10,717 nt of DNA from JBOGFI01 sp050743365 (GTDB lineage: Bacteria; Actinomycetota; Acidimicrobiia; IMCC26256; JACDBD01): positions 1-10,717 of the forward strand of contig JBOGFI010000090.1 of the NCBI GenBank assembly GCA_050743365.1, given 5' to 3'. Positions 1 through 6,101 of this stretch are shown piece by piece. The position numbers were made by a program, and so were the translations under genes. The notes beneath the pieces are model-generated. The model was not told where the DNA came from. It was given only the letters and a program-made list of their open reading frames with translations, and did no database searches. Position 1 is the first letter of the stretch. The number at the start of each line of letters is the position of its first letter.

Positions 1-67
1 AGCTCACACCGAGCAGCACGGGGTTCTCGTAGCTGACCCGCAGGTCGTCGATCTCGAGCAGCGCCAT
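1..67 (-). CDS. livF: LIV-type ABC transporter ATP-binding protein, N-terminal fragment (cut by window edge)
   Basis: Only the first 22 codons are inside the window, beginning MALLEIDDLRVSYEN and ending within VLLGVS. This opening is typical of LivF, the second ATPase of branched-chain amino acid (HAAT family) importers: a first beta strand, then an A-loop aromatic residue (the Tyr in VSYEN) that would stack on the ATP adenine. The Walker A motif would lie just beyond the edge. It starts 13 bp after the livG stop, with GAGG about 8 nt upstream of the ATG, so it is the next gene of the same operon. The protein is inferred to sit on the cytoplasmic face and pair with LivG under the LivH/LivM permease. 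The identification rests on a short N-terminus plus its position after livH-livM-livG, which is the standard order. Confidence 0.85.
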   Translation of the reverse strand, partial: MALLEIDDLRVSYENPVLLGVS

Positions 68-80
68 CAAGCAGGCCTCG

Positions 81-902
81 TCATTCGACGTCCAGGAGCG
101 ATTCGAGCTGGCCTTCGACCGCCTGGAGCTTCGGGTCCTCGGCGTCCTCCCCGAGGTAGGCGGTCACGACCTGCGGGTGGTTGCGAACCTCCTCGGGCAG
201 GCCCTCGGCGAGGAGCTGACCGAAGTTGAGGCAGTAGACGTAGTCGCACACGCGCACCACGAGCGGCACATGGTGTTCGATCATCGCGATCGACAACCCG
301 AACTCGCGCCGCAGGTCGAGCAGGGTGTCGCCAAGCTGGTGCGCCTCCTCGGGGCCCATGCCCGACGACGGCTCGTCGAGCAACAGCACGTCGGGATCGG
401 TGGCGAGCACGGTGGCGATCTCGACCCGCTTGAGCACCCCGTAGGGCAGCCCGGCCACCTGCCGGTCGAGGAAGTCCCCCAGGCCCATCACGTCTGCCAC
501 CGCCTCGCCGCGAGCCCGCAGCTCCCGCTCCGAGGTGAAGGTGCGGGGCGCGCCGAGCATCCCGGCGAGCGTCGAGTAGTCGGCCTCGAGGAACTGGGCC
601 GACACCAGGTTCTCGCGCACCGTCGAGCCCTTCACCAGGCCCACGTTCTGGAAGGTCCGGCCCATGCCGAGAGCGGTGCGTTCGTGCACCGCGAGGCCGG
701 TGACGTCGCGTCCCTTGTAGATCACCCGGCCGTGATCGGGCCGGTAGAAGCCGGTGATGATGTTGAAGGTCGTCGTCTTCCCGGCCCCGTTGGGGCCGAT
801 GACGCCGACGATCTCCCACTCCCCGACCGAGATGCTCACGTCCGTATTGGCGAACACGCCGCCGAAGCGGATGGAGACACCCCTGGTCTCAAGCACGGAC
901 AT
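81..902 (-). CDS. livG: LIV-type ABC transporter ATP-binding protein
   Basis: Cytoplasmic ATPase of a HAAT-type importer, 273 aa. Visible motifs in order: Walker A GPNGAGKT at residues 36-43, Q-loop Gln85 in GRTFQN, signature-like LPYGV at 152-156, Walker B DVLLLDEP at 171-178 with catalytic Glu177, D-loop SSGMGPEE, and H-loop His210 in MIEHH. The long insertion between the Q-loop and signature, and the stretch NHPQVVTAYLGE near the end, are characteristic of LivG. Oddities: the signature has Val156 where Gln is usual, Trp29 sits just before the Walker A strand where Gly is usual, and an acidic tail of about 22 residues follows AYLGE, so the protein is longer than the usual ~255 aa. The ATG has a strong Shine-Dalgarno (GAAGGAGGTG at 922-913) inside the end of livM, whose last 14 bp overlap this gene. 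Confidence 0.95.
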   Translation of the reverse strand: MSVLETRGVSIRFGGVFANTDVSISVGEWEIVGVIGPNGAGKTTTFNIITGFYRPDHGRVIYKGRDVTGLAVHERTALGMGRTFQNVGLVKGSTVRENLVSAQFLEADYSTLAGMLGAPRTFTSERELRARGEAVADVMGLGDFLDRQVAGLPYGVLKRVEIATVLATDPDVLLLDEPSSGMGPEEAHQLGDTLLDLRREFGLSIAMIEHHVPLVVRVCDYVYCLNFGQLLAEGLPEEVRNHPQVVTAYLGEDAEDPKLQAVEGQLESLLDVE

Positions 903-2022
903 CGCTGATCTGCACCTCCTTCAATCCCCGGTCCTTGAGGTCGAAGCGGTGCCCGGACAGCCACCGCACCACCGGCCGGATCTGCTGGCCGATGCCTCCC
1001 GGGTACAGCGTGAGCGTGAGCAGCAGCAGGACCGGCCCGATCACCAGCCGGCCGATTGCGGGCGAGAGATCGGGTGCCCCGGGGATCCAGTCCAGCACCG
1101 GGTCGATCAGCCACTTCATTGGCCGTCGCTCAAGCAGGAGGTCGAGCAGGGCGAAGAACGCCGAGCCGATGACGACCCCGACCCGGCTGCGGAGGCCCCC
1201 CACAACGGTCATGATGATGAACACGAGCGCGAGCCGGAACTCGAACACCGACGGCGACACGCGCGTGTTCTGGTGGGCGAGCAGCGCGCCCCCGAGGCCC
1301 GCGAACGCGCCCGAGACCATGAAGGCGAACAGGGTCATCAGGCGCACGTTGACGCCGAACGTCGACGCCACCCGCGGGTTCTCACGTAGGGCGAGCAGGG
1401 CGCGACCGGACTTGGTGCGCATCATGCGCCAGTCGATCCACAACACCAGCGCGAGGAATGCGAGGCAGAGGTAGAAGTAACGCAGGTCGGTCTCGAACCA
1501 GTCGGGCTTGGGCGCGGGCTGCCCCAGCCCGCCGCCGGTGAACTCCTGGATCTCGAAGATGTTCTTCTCGGCGACGAGACCGTACGAGAGCGTGACCAGC
1601 GCGAAGTAGAGGCCGGTGATGCGCAGCGAGACGCCCCCGAGGACGAGCGCCTGTAGGCCACCGACGACGGCGGCGGCGGCGACACCGACCCAGAACGAAA
1701 GGTTCTGCTCGGTGACGACGTAGGCCGAGGTGAACGCGCCGATGCCGACGAACGCCTGGTGGCCGAGGGAGATCTGGCCGACGTAGCCGATGAGCACGTT
1801 GAGGGACAGCCCGATGATCGCGAACGCGACTGCCTCGTTGTAGCGGTTCAGGATGGCATCCTCGCGGCTGAGGGGAAAGACGAGCACGAGCCACGCGATC
1901 GCCGCCCACAGGATCGCTCGGGCGACGATCCCGAGCGGCGACGGCCGGAAGCGCGACGGCCCCGGCTCGACGGTCTCGCCGGTCTCGCCTGGTTCGCCCC
2001 GTGTCGGGGTCTCGATCGCCAT
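889..2022 (-). CDS. livM: LIV-type ABC transporter permease
   Basis: Inner-membrane permease subunit of a branched-chain-amino-acid-type importer, 377 aa, within the LivM range. After a Pro/Glu/Gly-rich cytoplasmic N-terminus (about 1-30) come a first membrane span (about 34-50) and the family hallmark block at 67-100, which includes GLSLNVLIGYVGQISLGHQA. Further hydrophobic spans lie at about 111-150, 181-197, 227-250, 263-275, 280-297 and 324-340. The cytoplasmic loop GRALLALRENPRVAS (207-221) matches the conserved LivM loop that docks on the ATPases. The short C-terminal tail is charged. The start ATG overlaps the livH stop as TGATG, with AAGG 7 nt upstream. The stop lies 14 bp inside livG. 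It should dimerise with LivH to form the translocation path. Confidence 0.95.
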   Translation of the reverse strand: MAIETPTRGEPGETGETVEPGPSRFRPSPLGIVARAILWAAIAWLVLVFPLSREDAILNRYNEAVAFAIIGLSLNVLIGYVGQISLGHQAFVGIGAFTSAYVVTEQNLSFWVGVAAAAVVGGLQALVLGGVSLRITGLYFALVTLSYGLVAEKNIFEIQEFTGGGLGQPAPKPDWFETDLRYFYLCLAFLALVLWIDWRMMRTKSGRALLALRENPRVASTFGVNVRLMTLFAFMVSGAFAGLGGALLAHQNTRVSPSVFEFRLALVFIIMTVVGGLRSRVGVVIGSAFFALLDLLLERRPMKWLIDPVLDWIPGAPDLSPAIGRLVIGPVLLLLTLTLYPGGIGQQIRPVVRWLSGHRFDLKDRGLKEVQISDVRA

Positions 2023-2978
2023 CAGCCGGCCTTGCCGAGGAGGCCCTGGGGTCGGGAGATCAACACGACCAGCAGCACCAGGAAGACGAGCAGCGCTCCC
2101 GGCGTGCCCGGGATGTCCTCGAAGATCGGCGCGCTGCTTGCGACGGCCTCGACCACCCCGACGATGACGCCTCCGAGAAACGCGCCGGGAAGGCTGGTCA
2201 TCCCGCCCAGGACCGCGGCGGTGAAGGCGGGAATGAGGAAGACGCTGGTGAGGACGCCGGGGAACACGCTGCCGGTCTCGGGCACCGCCAGCACACCCGC
2301 CAGCCCGCCCAGCAACGCGGCGAGCGCCCAGACGATCGTCGAGAGGCGCTTCACGCTGATGCCCATGAGCTCGGTGGCGGTGGGCTCCTGACTCGATCCG
2401 AGAATCGCCAGGCCGAGGTTGGTCTTGTTGAAGAAGTAGGCGAGGATCGCGGCCAGGATCACCAGCGCGCCCAACAGCAGCAGACGCTGGTCGGAGACGC
2501 TCACCCCGAGCACGGTGACGCGCTGGAGCTCGGGCAGGGCCCGCTCGACCGATTTCGGTGTCGCCTCCCCGAACCAGACCTGGATGCCGATCGAGAGCAG
2601 CGCGACCCCGGCGGTGGCGACGAGCAGCGTCACGCGGGGCGCGTCGAACAGCGGCCGCACGACGACCCGCTCGACCACGACGCCCATGAGCACGGCCGCG
2701 ACAAGCGCGCCGAGGATGGCGATGCCGTAGGGGACGTGGAAGTGGAGCAGGTACAGCGTAAAGACGGCCACGGTGCCGAACTCGCCCTGGGCGAAGTTGA
2801 ACACGCCGCTCGACTTGTAGATCAGCACGAGCCCGAGGGCGAGGAGCCCGTAGGACGCGCCGGTGATGACCCCGATGACCAGCGAGTCCTTCTCGCCCGT
2901 CACCAGGAGAACCACGACGAGGGCGGCGATGACACCCGCCGTGATGGCGACGCCCTGGCGCTCCCGGAGCCAGTCCAT
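2022..2978 (-). CDS. livH: LIV-type ABC transporter permease
   Basis: Second membrane permease of the HAAT importer, 318 aa, close to the usual ~300. The diagnostic LivH block is present: ASYGLLALGLVLIYKSSGVF at 41-60, followed by NFAQGEFG. Near the C-terminus is AFTAAVLGGMTSLPGAFLGG (251-270), the conserved cytoplasmic-loop and re-entrant segment of the family. Hydrophobic spans occur at about 9-27, 33-53, 66-80, 86-105, 116-135, 166-183, 213-232, 244-282 and 295-308. It starts only 4 bp after the binding-protein stop (TAG). There is no good Shine-Dalgarno immediately upstream (AAGG is about 14 nt away), so its translation probably depends on ribosomes finishing the upstream gene. The stop shares one base with the livM start. 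Confidence 0.95.
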   Translation of the reverse strand: MDWLRERQGVAITAGVIAALVVVLLVTGEKDSLVIGVITGASYGLLALGLVLIYKSSGVFNFAQGEFGTVAVFTLYLLHFHVPYGIAILGALVAAVLMGVVVERVVVRPLFDAPRVTLLVATAGVALLSIGIQVWFGEATPKSVERALPELQRVTVLGVSVSDQRLLLLGALVILAAILAYFFNKTNLGLAILGSSQEPTATELMGISVKRLSTIVWALAALLGGLAGVLAVPETGSVFPGVLTSVFLIPAFTAAVLGGMTSLPGAFLGGVIVGVVEAVASSAPIFEDIPGTPGALLVFLVLLVVLISRPQGLLGKAG

Positions 2979-2982
2979 CGGA

Positions 2983-4278
2983 CTAGTCGCCCTTGGCCTC
3001 GACCAGCTGCTTTTCGGTGTTGTACTGCTTGGCGTCGCAGTCGGCCTCCAGGAGGTGGGCGCCGGTCCCGCCGAAGTGGTCGTCGGGCGAGAACTCCGAC
3101 GGCGGGAACACCTTGGTGTCGAAGGTCTCGCCGCTCTCGATGGTGTTCAGGAGCGCGGCCCGGCCCAGGGGGTCGCCGGTCGCCTCGAACATCAGCCGCA
3201 TGGTCTTGTTGAGGCCCCAGAGCGCGAGCCCGATGTCGTCCGCGGCCTGCCCGCCGCCGAACTGCTGATAGGCCGGGAGGTAGTCGGGCTCCAGCTCCTC
3301 GATGACGTCGAGCTCGGGGAAGGGCGAGAAGAAGTGGCCCTTGCCGACGCCGGGGCAGCCGAAGAGGGTCACCTGGTTCAACCCGCTGGTGATGCCGGGA
3401 CCGACGAAGACGGGCTCGTAGTCCTGGTTGCGGGCGCCCCCGGAGATCGCCAGGTAGACCAGCGGGCTGGCCAGGATGAACACGACCTCGGCGTCGCCCT
3501 CCTTGAGCTTCTGGACCTCGGCCAGGGCCTCGGCCTCGCTGGCGGTCTTGTTGATGGAGTCGTCGGTGACGATGTCGAGCCCGGCCTCCTCGGCCGCGTC
3601 CACGAACGCGCCGTGGGCGTCCTCGAACGACGGGGTGTCGGCGACGACGACGCCCACCTTCTCGAAGCCCTCCTCCTCGATGTAGTCGACGATCAGGGGC
3701 GCCTGCTGGGCGTACGTCATCGAGAACGCGTAGTAGGTCTCGAGATCCGCGAGCCCGGCCTCGTTCACGCCGGCCGAGAAGTAGGGCACGCCGGCCTCGG
3801 ACGCGTATTCGGCGCAGGCCGTGATCTGGTCGGCGCCGCCTCCGCCGACGAGGACGAACGCGTTCTCCTCCTCGACCATCTCCCGGCAGACCTGCACCGC
3901 CCGGTTGGGGTTGAACTCGTCGTCGCGGAACACGACCCGGACCCTGCGTCCCCCGAGCGCATCGGGCTCGTTGGCCGCCAGGAACTGCCAGTAGATGTCC
4001 TTGCCGATGTCGAAGGTCCTCTGGGGAAGCGGTGACGCGCCGGTGACCGGGGCATGCACCCCGATCACGATCTCGCTGTCGCTGACGCCGGACGTGTCGT
4101 TGTCACCCGGCTCGTGCTTGCCACCCCCGGCACCGCCAGCGGCGGCGCCTCCCCCGCCACCGGCCACGGCCTCGCCGGTGACGACCTCCGTACCGGCGAC
4201 CCCGCTCTTCTGGCCGCACGCGGCGCCGATCAGGCCGACCACGAGTAGGAGGACACCAAGACGAGATCGCTGGTACAC
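2983..4278 (-). CDS. livK: LIV-type ABC transporter substrate-binding lipoprotein
   Basis: Extracytoplasmic receptor of the importer, 431 aa, with a type I periplasmic-binding fold (Peripla_BP_6-like). The start is GTG with AGGAGGT 3-4 nt upstream. Residues 1-20 form a signal peptide, and IGAAC with Cys21 is a slightly atypical lipobox, so the mature protein is inferred to be lipid-anchored. A flexible Gly/Ala linker (about 39-53) follows, then the ligand-binding core. The core opens with SDSEIVIGVHAPVTGASP (66-83), where such proteins start their first lobe, and continues through GGGGADQITACAEYA (145-159) and GVPYFSAGVNE (163-173). Lobe 2 motifs such as GFEKVGVVVADT follow, and the closing segment is FGGTGAHLLEADC (402-414). 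The ligand cannot be read from sequence. LIV-type receptors bind amino acids but also amides, urea, acids and other compounds, so the symbol denotes family rather than proven leucine binding. Confidence 0.93.
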   Translation of the reverse strand: MYQRSRLGVLLLVVGLIGAACGQKSGVAGTEVVTGEAVAGGGGGAAAGGAGGGKHEPGDNDTSGVSDSEIVIGVHAPVTGASPLPQRTFDIGKDIYWQFLAANEPDALGGRRVRVVFRDDEFNPNRAVQVCREMVEEENAFVLVGGGGADQITACAEYASEAGVPYFSAGVNEAGLADLETYYAFSMTYAQQAPLIVDYIEEEGFEKVGVVVADTPSFEDAHGAFVDAAEEAGLDIVTDDSINKTASEAEALAEVQKLKEGDAEVVFILASPLVYLAISGGARNQDYEPVFVGPGITSGLNQVTLFGCPGVGKGHFFSPFPELDVIEELEPDYLPAYQQFGGGQAADDIGLALWGLNKTMRLMFEATGDPLGRAALLNTIESGETFDTKVFPPSEFSPDDHFGGTGAHLLEADCDAKQYNTEKQLVEAKGD

Positions 4279-4281
4279 GGG

Positions 4282-4288
4282 ACCTCCT
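4282..4288 (-). promoter_or_regulatory. Strong ribosome binding site fixing the livK-like GTG start
   Basis: On the minus strand AGGAGGT lies 3 nt upstream of the GTG at 4278-4276. It sits in the 13-bp gap after the stop of the upstream small membrane protein gene. Its strength is consistent with the binding protein being made in excess over the permease subunits, whose own sites are weaker. Confidence 0.7.
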
Positions 4289-4291
4289 CGA

Positions 4292-4666
4292 TCAGGGCGG
4301 GGGTCGGCTGGCGGCGGTGTCTCGGCGGCTCAACGCACGGCTGACGCCGCCCGCTCGCTCCGCGTTCACGTCACGTTCGCCGAGAGGCCCGAGGACCACG
4401 GCGGTCAGGAGAGCAAGCGCCAGCGCGAGCGGGATCAACAGGTAGACGACGATAGGCAGGTTGCCGACCAGGTCGCCCACCTTCGAAGGGTCTCCCTGCT
4501 CGGACTGGGCATGGGCGGGCGAGATCGTCGCCAGGAGCCCGACGAGCGCCGCCGACGCGACGACCGCCGCCTGCCGTAGCCGGCGTCCCGGCCGGTCGCG
4601 GTCGAGTGGGTGGCGGGGCGGTCTGGCGCTGGCTGCTGCCCCCCCATGCATCACGCACGAGATCAT
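4292..4666 (-). CDS. Small secreted single-span membrane protein, unknown function
   Basis: I do not recognise a family. The 124-aa product has an Arg-rich N-terminus (GRRLRQ at 27-32), a hydrophobic core AAVVASAALVGLLATI (33-48), and a likely signal peptidase site after AHA (51-53). A hydrophilic stretch of about 17 residues (QSEQGDPSKVGDLVGNL) follows, then one membrane span (about 71-93) and a charged Arg-rich tail. After cleavage the mature part would be about 71 residues, N-terminus outside and C-terminus inside. The ATG at 4666 overlaps the stop of the upstream HAD/PlsC gene as ATGA, which argues for this start and for coupling. The next in-frame ATG (4651) would shorten an unusually long signal-peptide N-region. 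Only 13 bp separate it from the binding-protein gene. A signal peptide and a span in the same frame make a chance ORF unlikely. A role as an accessory to the transporter or the lipid enzyme is speculation. Confidence 0.75.
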   Translation of the reverse strand: MISCVMHGGAAASARPPRHPLDRDRPGRRLRQAAVVASAALVGLLATISPAHAQSEQGDPSKVGDLVGNLPIVVYLLIPLALALALLTAVVLGPLGERDVNAERAGGVSRALSRRDTAASRPPP

Positions 4667-6084
4667 ATTGGTTCTGCTTTCCGCGCGAGCAGGCCACCCT
4701 TGTCACCGGGTGGGAACGTGCGGGCCAGCTCCTGGGGGGACGGCTGCCGCTTCACCCGGGCCTCCTGCGGTAGCAGCTCGACGATCGCGCTCATGATGCG
4801 CTTGGTGTCCTCGTCGGCGTCTCGGTAGAAGAGCTCGACCGGGGCACCCACCCGCACCGTGACGAGCGGGGGATTGATCACGTTCCACACGTGCGGCACC
4901 CGTGAGTTGCGGGGCCACACGTGCTCGCTGCCCCAGACCCCGGCTGGGATCACCGGCGCCTCGGTCATGCCCGCCAGGCGGGCCGCTCCCGAGCGTCCCG
5001 TCAGCACCGGGTCGAAGAACGCCTCGCCGCGGGGGATCGTCCCCTGGGGCGCGATGGCGATCAGCTCCCCCGCCTCGAGGGCCCGGGCGGCCTCGCGTAG
5101 CGGCTCGTCCGAGCCCGTGCCCCGGTCGACCCGGATGCCGCCCAGGGCGCGGACAAGCGGACCGACCACCGGCGTGTCGAACATCTCCTTCTTGCCGAGG
5201 ACGCGCACCGGCCGGCCCCGGCGGGCCAGCACCACGCCCATGGTGATCGCGTCGAAGTAGCTGCGGTGGTTGCCGGCGATGATGGCCGGGCCCGACTCGG
5301 GGATGTGCTCGATGCCGGCGAGGTCGAAGCGGGCGTACCGGATGAGCTCGGGCCGGAACAGGAGGTGGAGCACGTGCTGAGGCTCGATGCCGAGCAGCTT
5401 GGGTACGCCCGGCGGGGCGTCGAGGTGGAGCACCGGCCACCGCCGCAGCCGCGCCAGCACCTGGAGCCGGGGGTCGGGGTTCACCGCGAACGGATGGCCC
5501 ACGGCGGACAGCAGGGGGGCGTCGTACCAGCTGTCGGAGTACGCCCAGCTGTCCCGCAACGACACGCCGTGCTCATCGGCCCACTGTCGCACCGCCCGCA
5601 GCTTCCCCCGGCCCCACGCGAACTCGCCGACGATGGAGCCGTCGTAGGCGCCGTCGCGCTCGCCGTACCGGGTGGCGACCACGTCGTCGAGCCCCAGCGT
5701 GTCGGCCAGCGCCTTCACCAGGTCGTAGGGGGTCGTGGTGGCGAGGACGACGGGTCGGCCGGCTTCCTGGTGCTCGCGGAACAGTGGGACGGCGAAGGGC
5801 TGGACCCGGTCGCGCAGGACCTGTGCCGCTTTTCGGCCCGCCTCCTGCACCGTGGCGACGCTCCAGCCCTCGGCGAAGCGGGCGAGACGGCGGGTGAGCT
5901 CCATGACGGGCCGGCTCTCGCCGAAGAGGTCGTAGATGCGGCCCAGGAGCCCTGACCCCGGGATGGACCGGTCCCGGAGGAGTCCCCCCGCCCGCAGCTC
6001 CTCGGAGATGACCGGGCCGCTGGCTCCCCGCAGGAGCGTGCGATCGAGGTCGAAGAAGGCGGCGCCCTTGCCCTCGCTCGTCAC
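4663..6084 (-). CDS. HAD-IB phosphatase / PlsC-type acyltransferase fusion protein (copy 1)
   Basis: Two-domain protein of 473 aa. Residues 1-215 are a SerB-like HAD-IB phosphatase domain with intact motifs: FDLDRT (nucleophile Asp12, Asp14, Thr16), a Thr-rich motif II around 116-118, Lys161 in GRGK, and SDSWYDAPLL with Asp184 and Asp188. Residues about 245-440 are a PlsC (LPLAT) acyltransferase: NHRSYFD with the His273-x4-Asp278 catalytic pair, GGIRVDRG at 315-322, APQGTIPRG at 345-353 (Gln347 where PlsC enzymes normally have Glu in FPEGT), and PVIPAGVWG at 377-385. The family reaction is lysophosphatidate plus acyl-CoA (or acyl-ACP) to phosphatidate. The HAD substrate is unknown. I chose the GTG at 6084 because homology begins there, GAAAGGGG lies 7 nt upstream, and the start falls 17 bp after the gpsA stop; an in-frame extension to 6363 would lie inside gpsA. 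From memory it resembles M. tuberculosis Rv2483c, annotated as a bifunctional PlsC. Confidence 0.92.
   Translation of the reverse strand: MTSEGKGAAFFDLDRTLLRGASGPVISEELRAGGLLRDRSIPGSGLLGRIYDLFGESRPVMELTRRLARFAEGWSVATVQEAGRKAAQVLRDRVQPFAVPLFREHQEAGRPVVLATTTPYDLVKALADTLGLDDVVATRYGERDGAYDGSIVGEFAWGRGKLRAVRQWADEHGVSLRDSWAYSDSWYDAPLLSAVGHPFAVNPDPRLQVLARLRRWPVLHLDAPPGVPKLLGIEPQHVLHLLFRPELIRYARFDLAGIEHIPESGPAIIAGNHRSYFDAITMGVVLARRGRPVRVLGKKEMFDTPVVGPLVRALGGIRVDRGTGSDEPLREAARALEAGELIAIAPQGTIPRGEAFFDPVLTGRSGAARLAGMTEAPVIPAGVWGSEHVWPRNSRVPHVWNVINPPLVTVRVGAPVELFYRDADEDTKRIMSAIVELLPQEARVKRQPSPQELARTFPPGDKGGLLARKAEPI
4769..4836 (-). repeat. Inverted repeat arm A (best-conserved segment of the HAD/PlsC paralogues)
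   Basis: Read on the minus strand, this segment encodes ELFYRDADEDTKRIMSAIVE and the following residues. It matches 9890-9957 read on the plus strand with only scattered, mostly third-position differences, including an exact 17-base run (GACGAGGACACCAAGCG). It is the most similar part of the two paralogous genes and results from gene duplication, not from a mobile element. Confidence 0.75.
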
Positions 6085-6091
6085 AACGGTG

Positions 6092-6099
6092 CCCCTTTC
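6092..6099 (-). promoter_or_regulatory. Ribosome binding site deciding the HAD/PlsC copy 1 start
   Basis: GAAAGGGG on the minus strand lies 7 nt before the GTG at 6084-6082, within the 17-bp gap following the gpsA stop codon. It supports the GTG over upstream in-frame starts located inside gpsA. Confidence 0.6.
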
Positions 6100-6101
6100 G
6101 C

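Noticed and set aside
2001..4035. Long plus-strand open frames (403 and 390 codons) opposite livH and livK
   Set aside because: Their products are rich in Asp/Glu/Gly/Arg/His with no domain logic. They lie antisense to genes with clear family motifs and are the usual by-product of GC-rich third positions.
4120..4170. Gly/Ala-rich codon run in the binding-protein gene as a possible tandem repeat or recombination site
   Set aside because: The codons do not repeat as a unit. It is the flexible linker between the lipid anchor and the ligand-binding domain, common in actinobacterial lipoproteins.
5436..6084. HAD half of copy 1 as a separate serB (phosphoserine phosphatase) gene
   Set aside because: No stop or start separates it from the PlsC half, and copy 2 shows the same two-domain layout. 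The phosphoserine substrate is not supported by the sequence.
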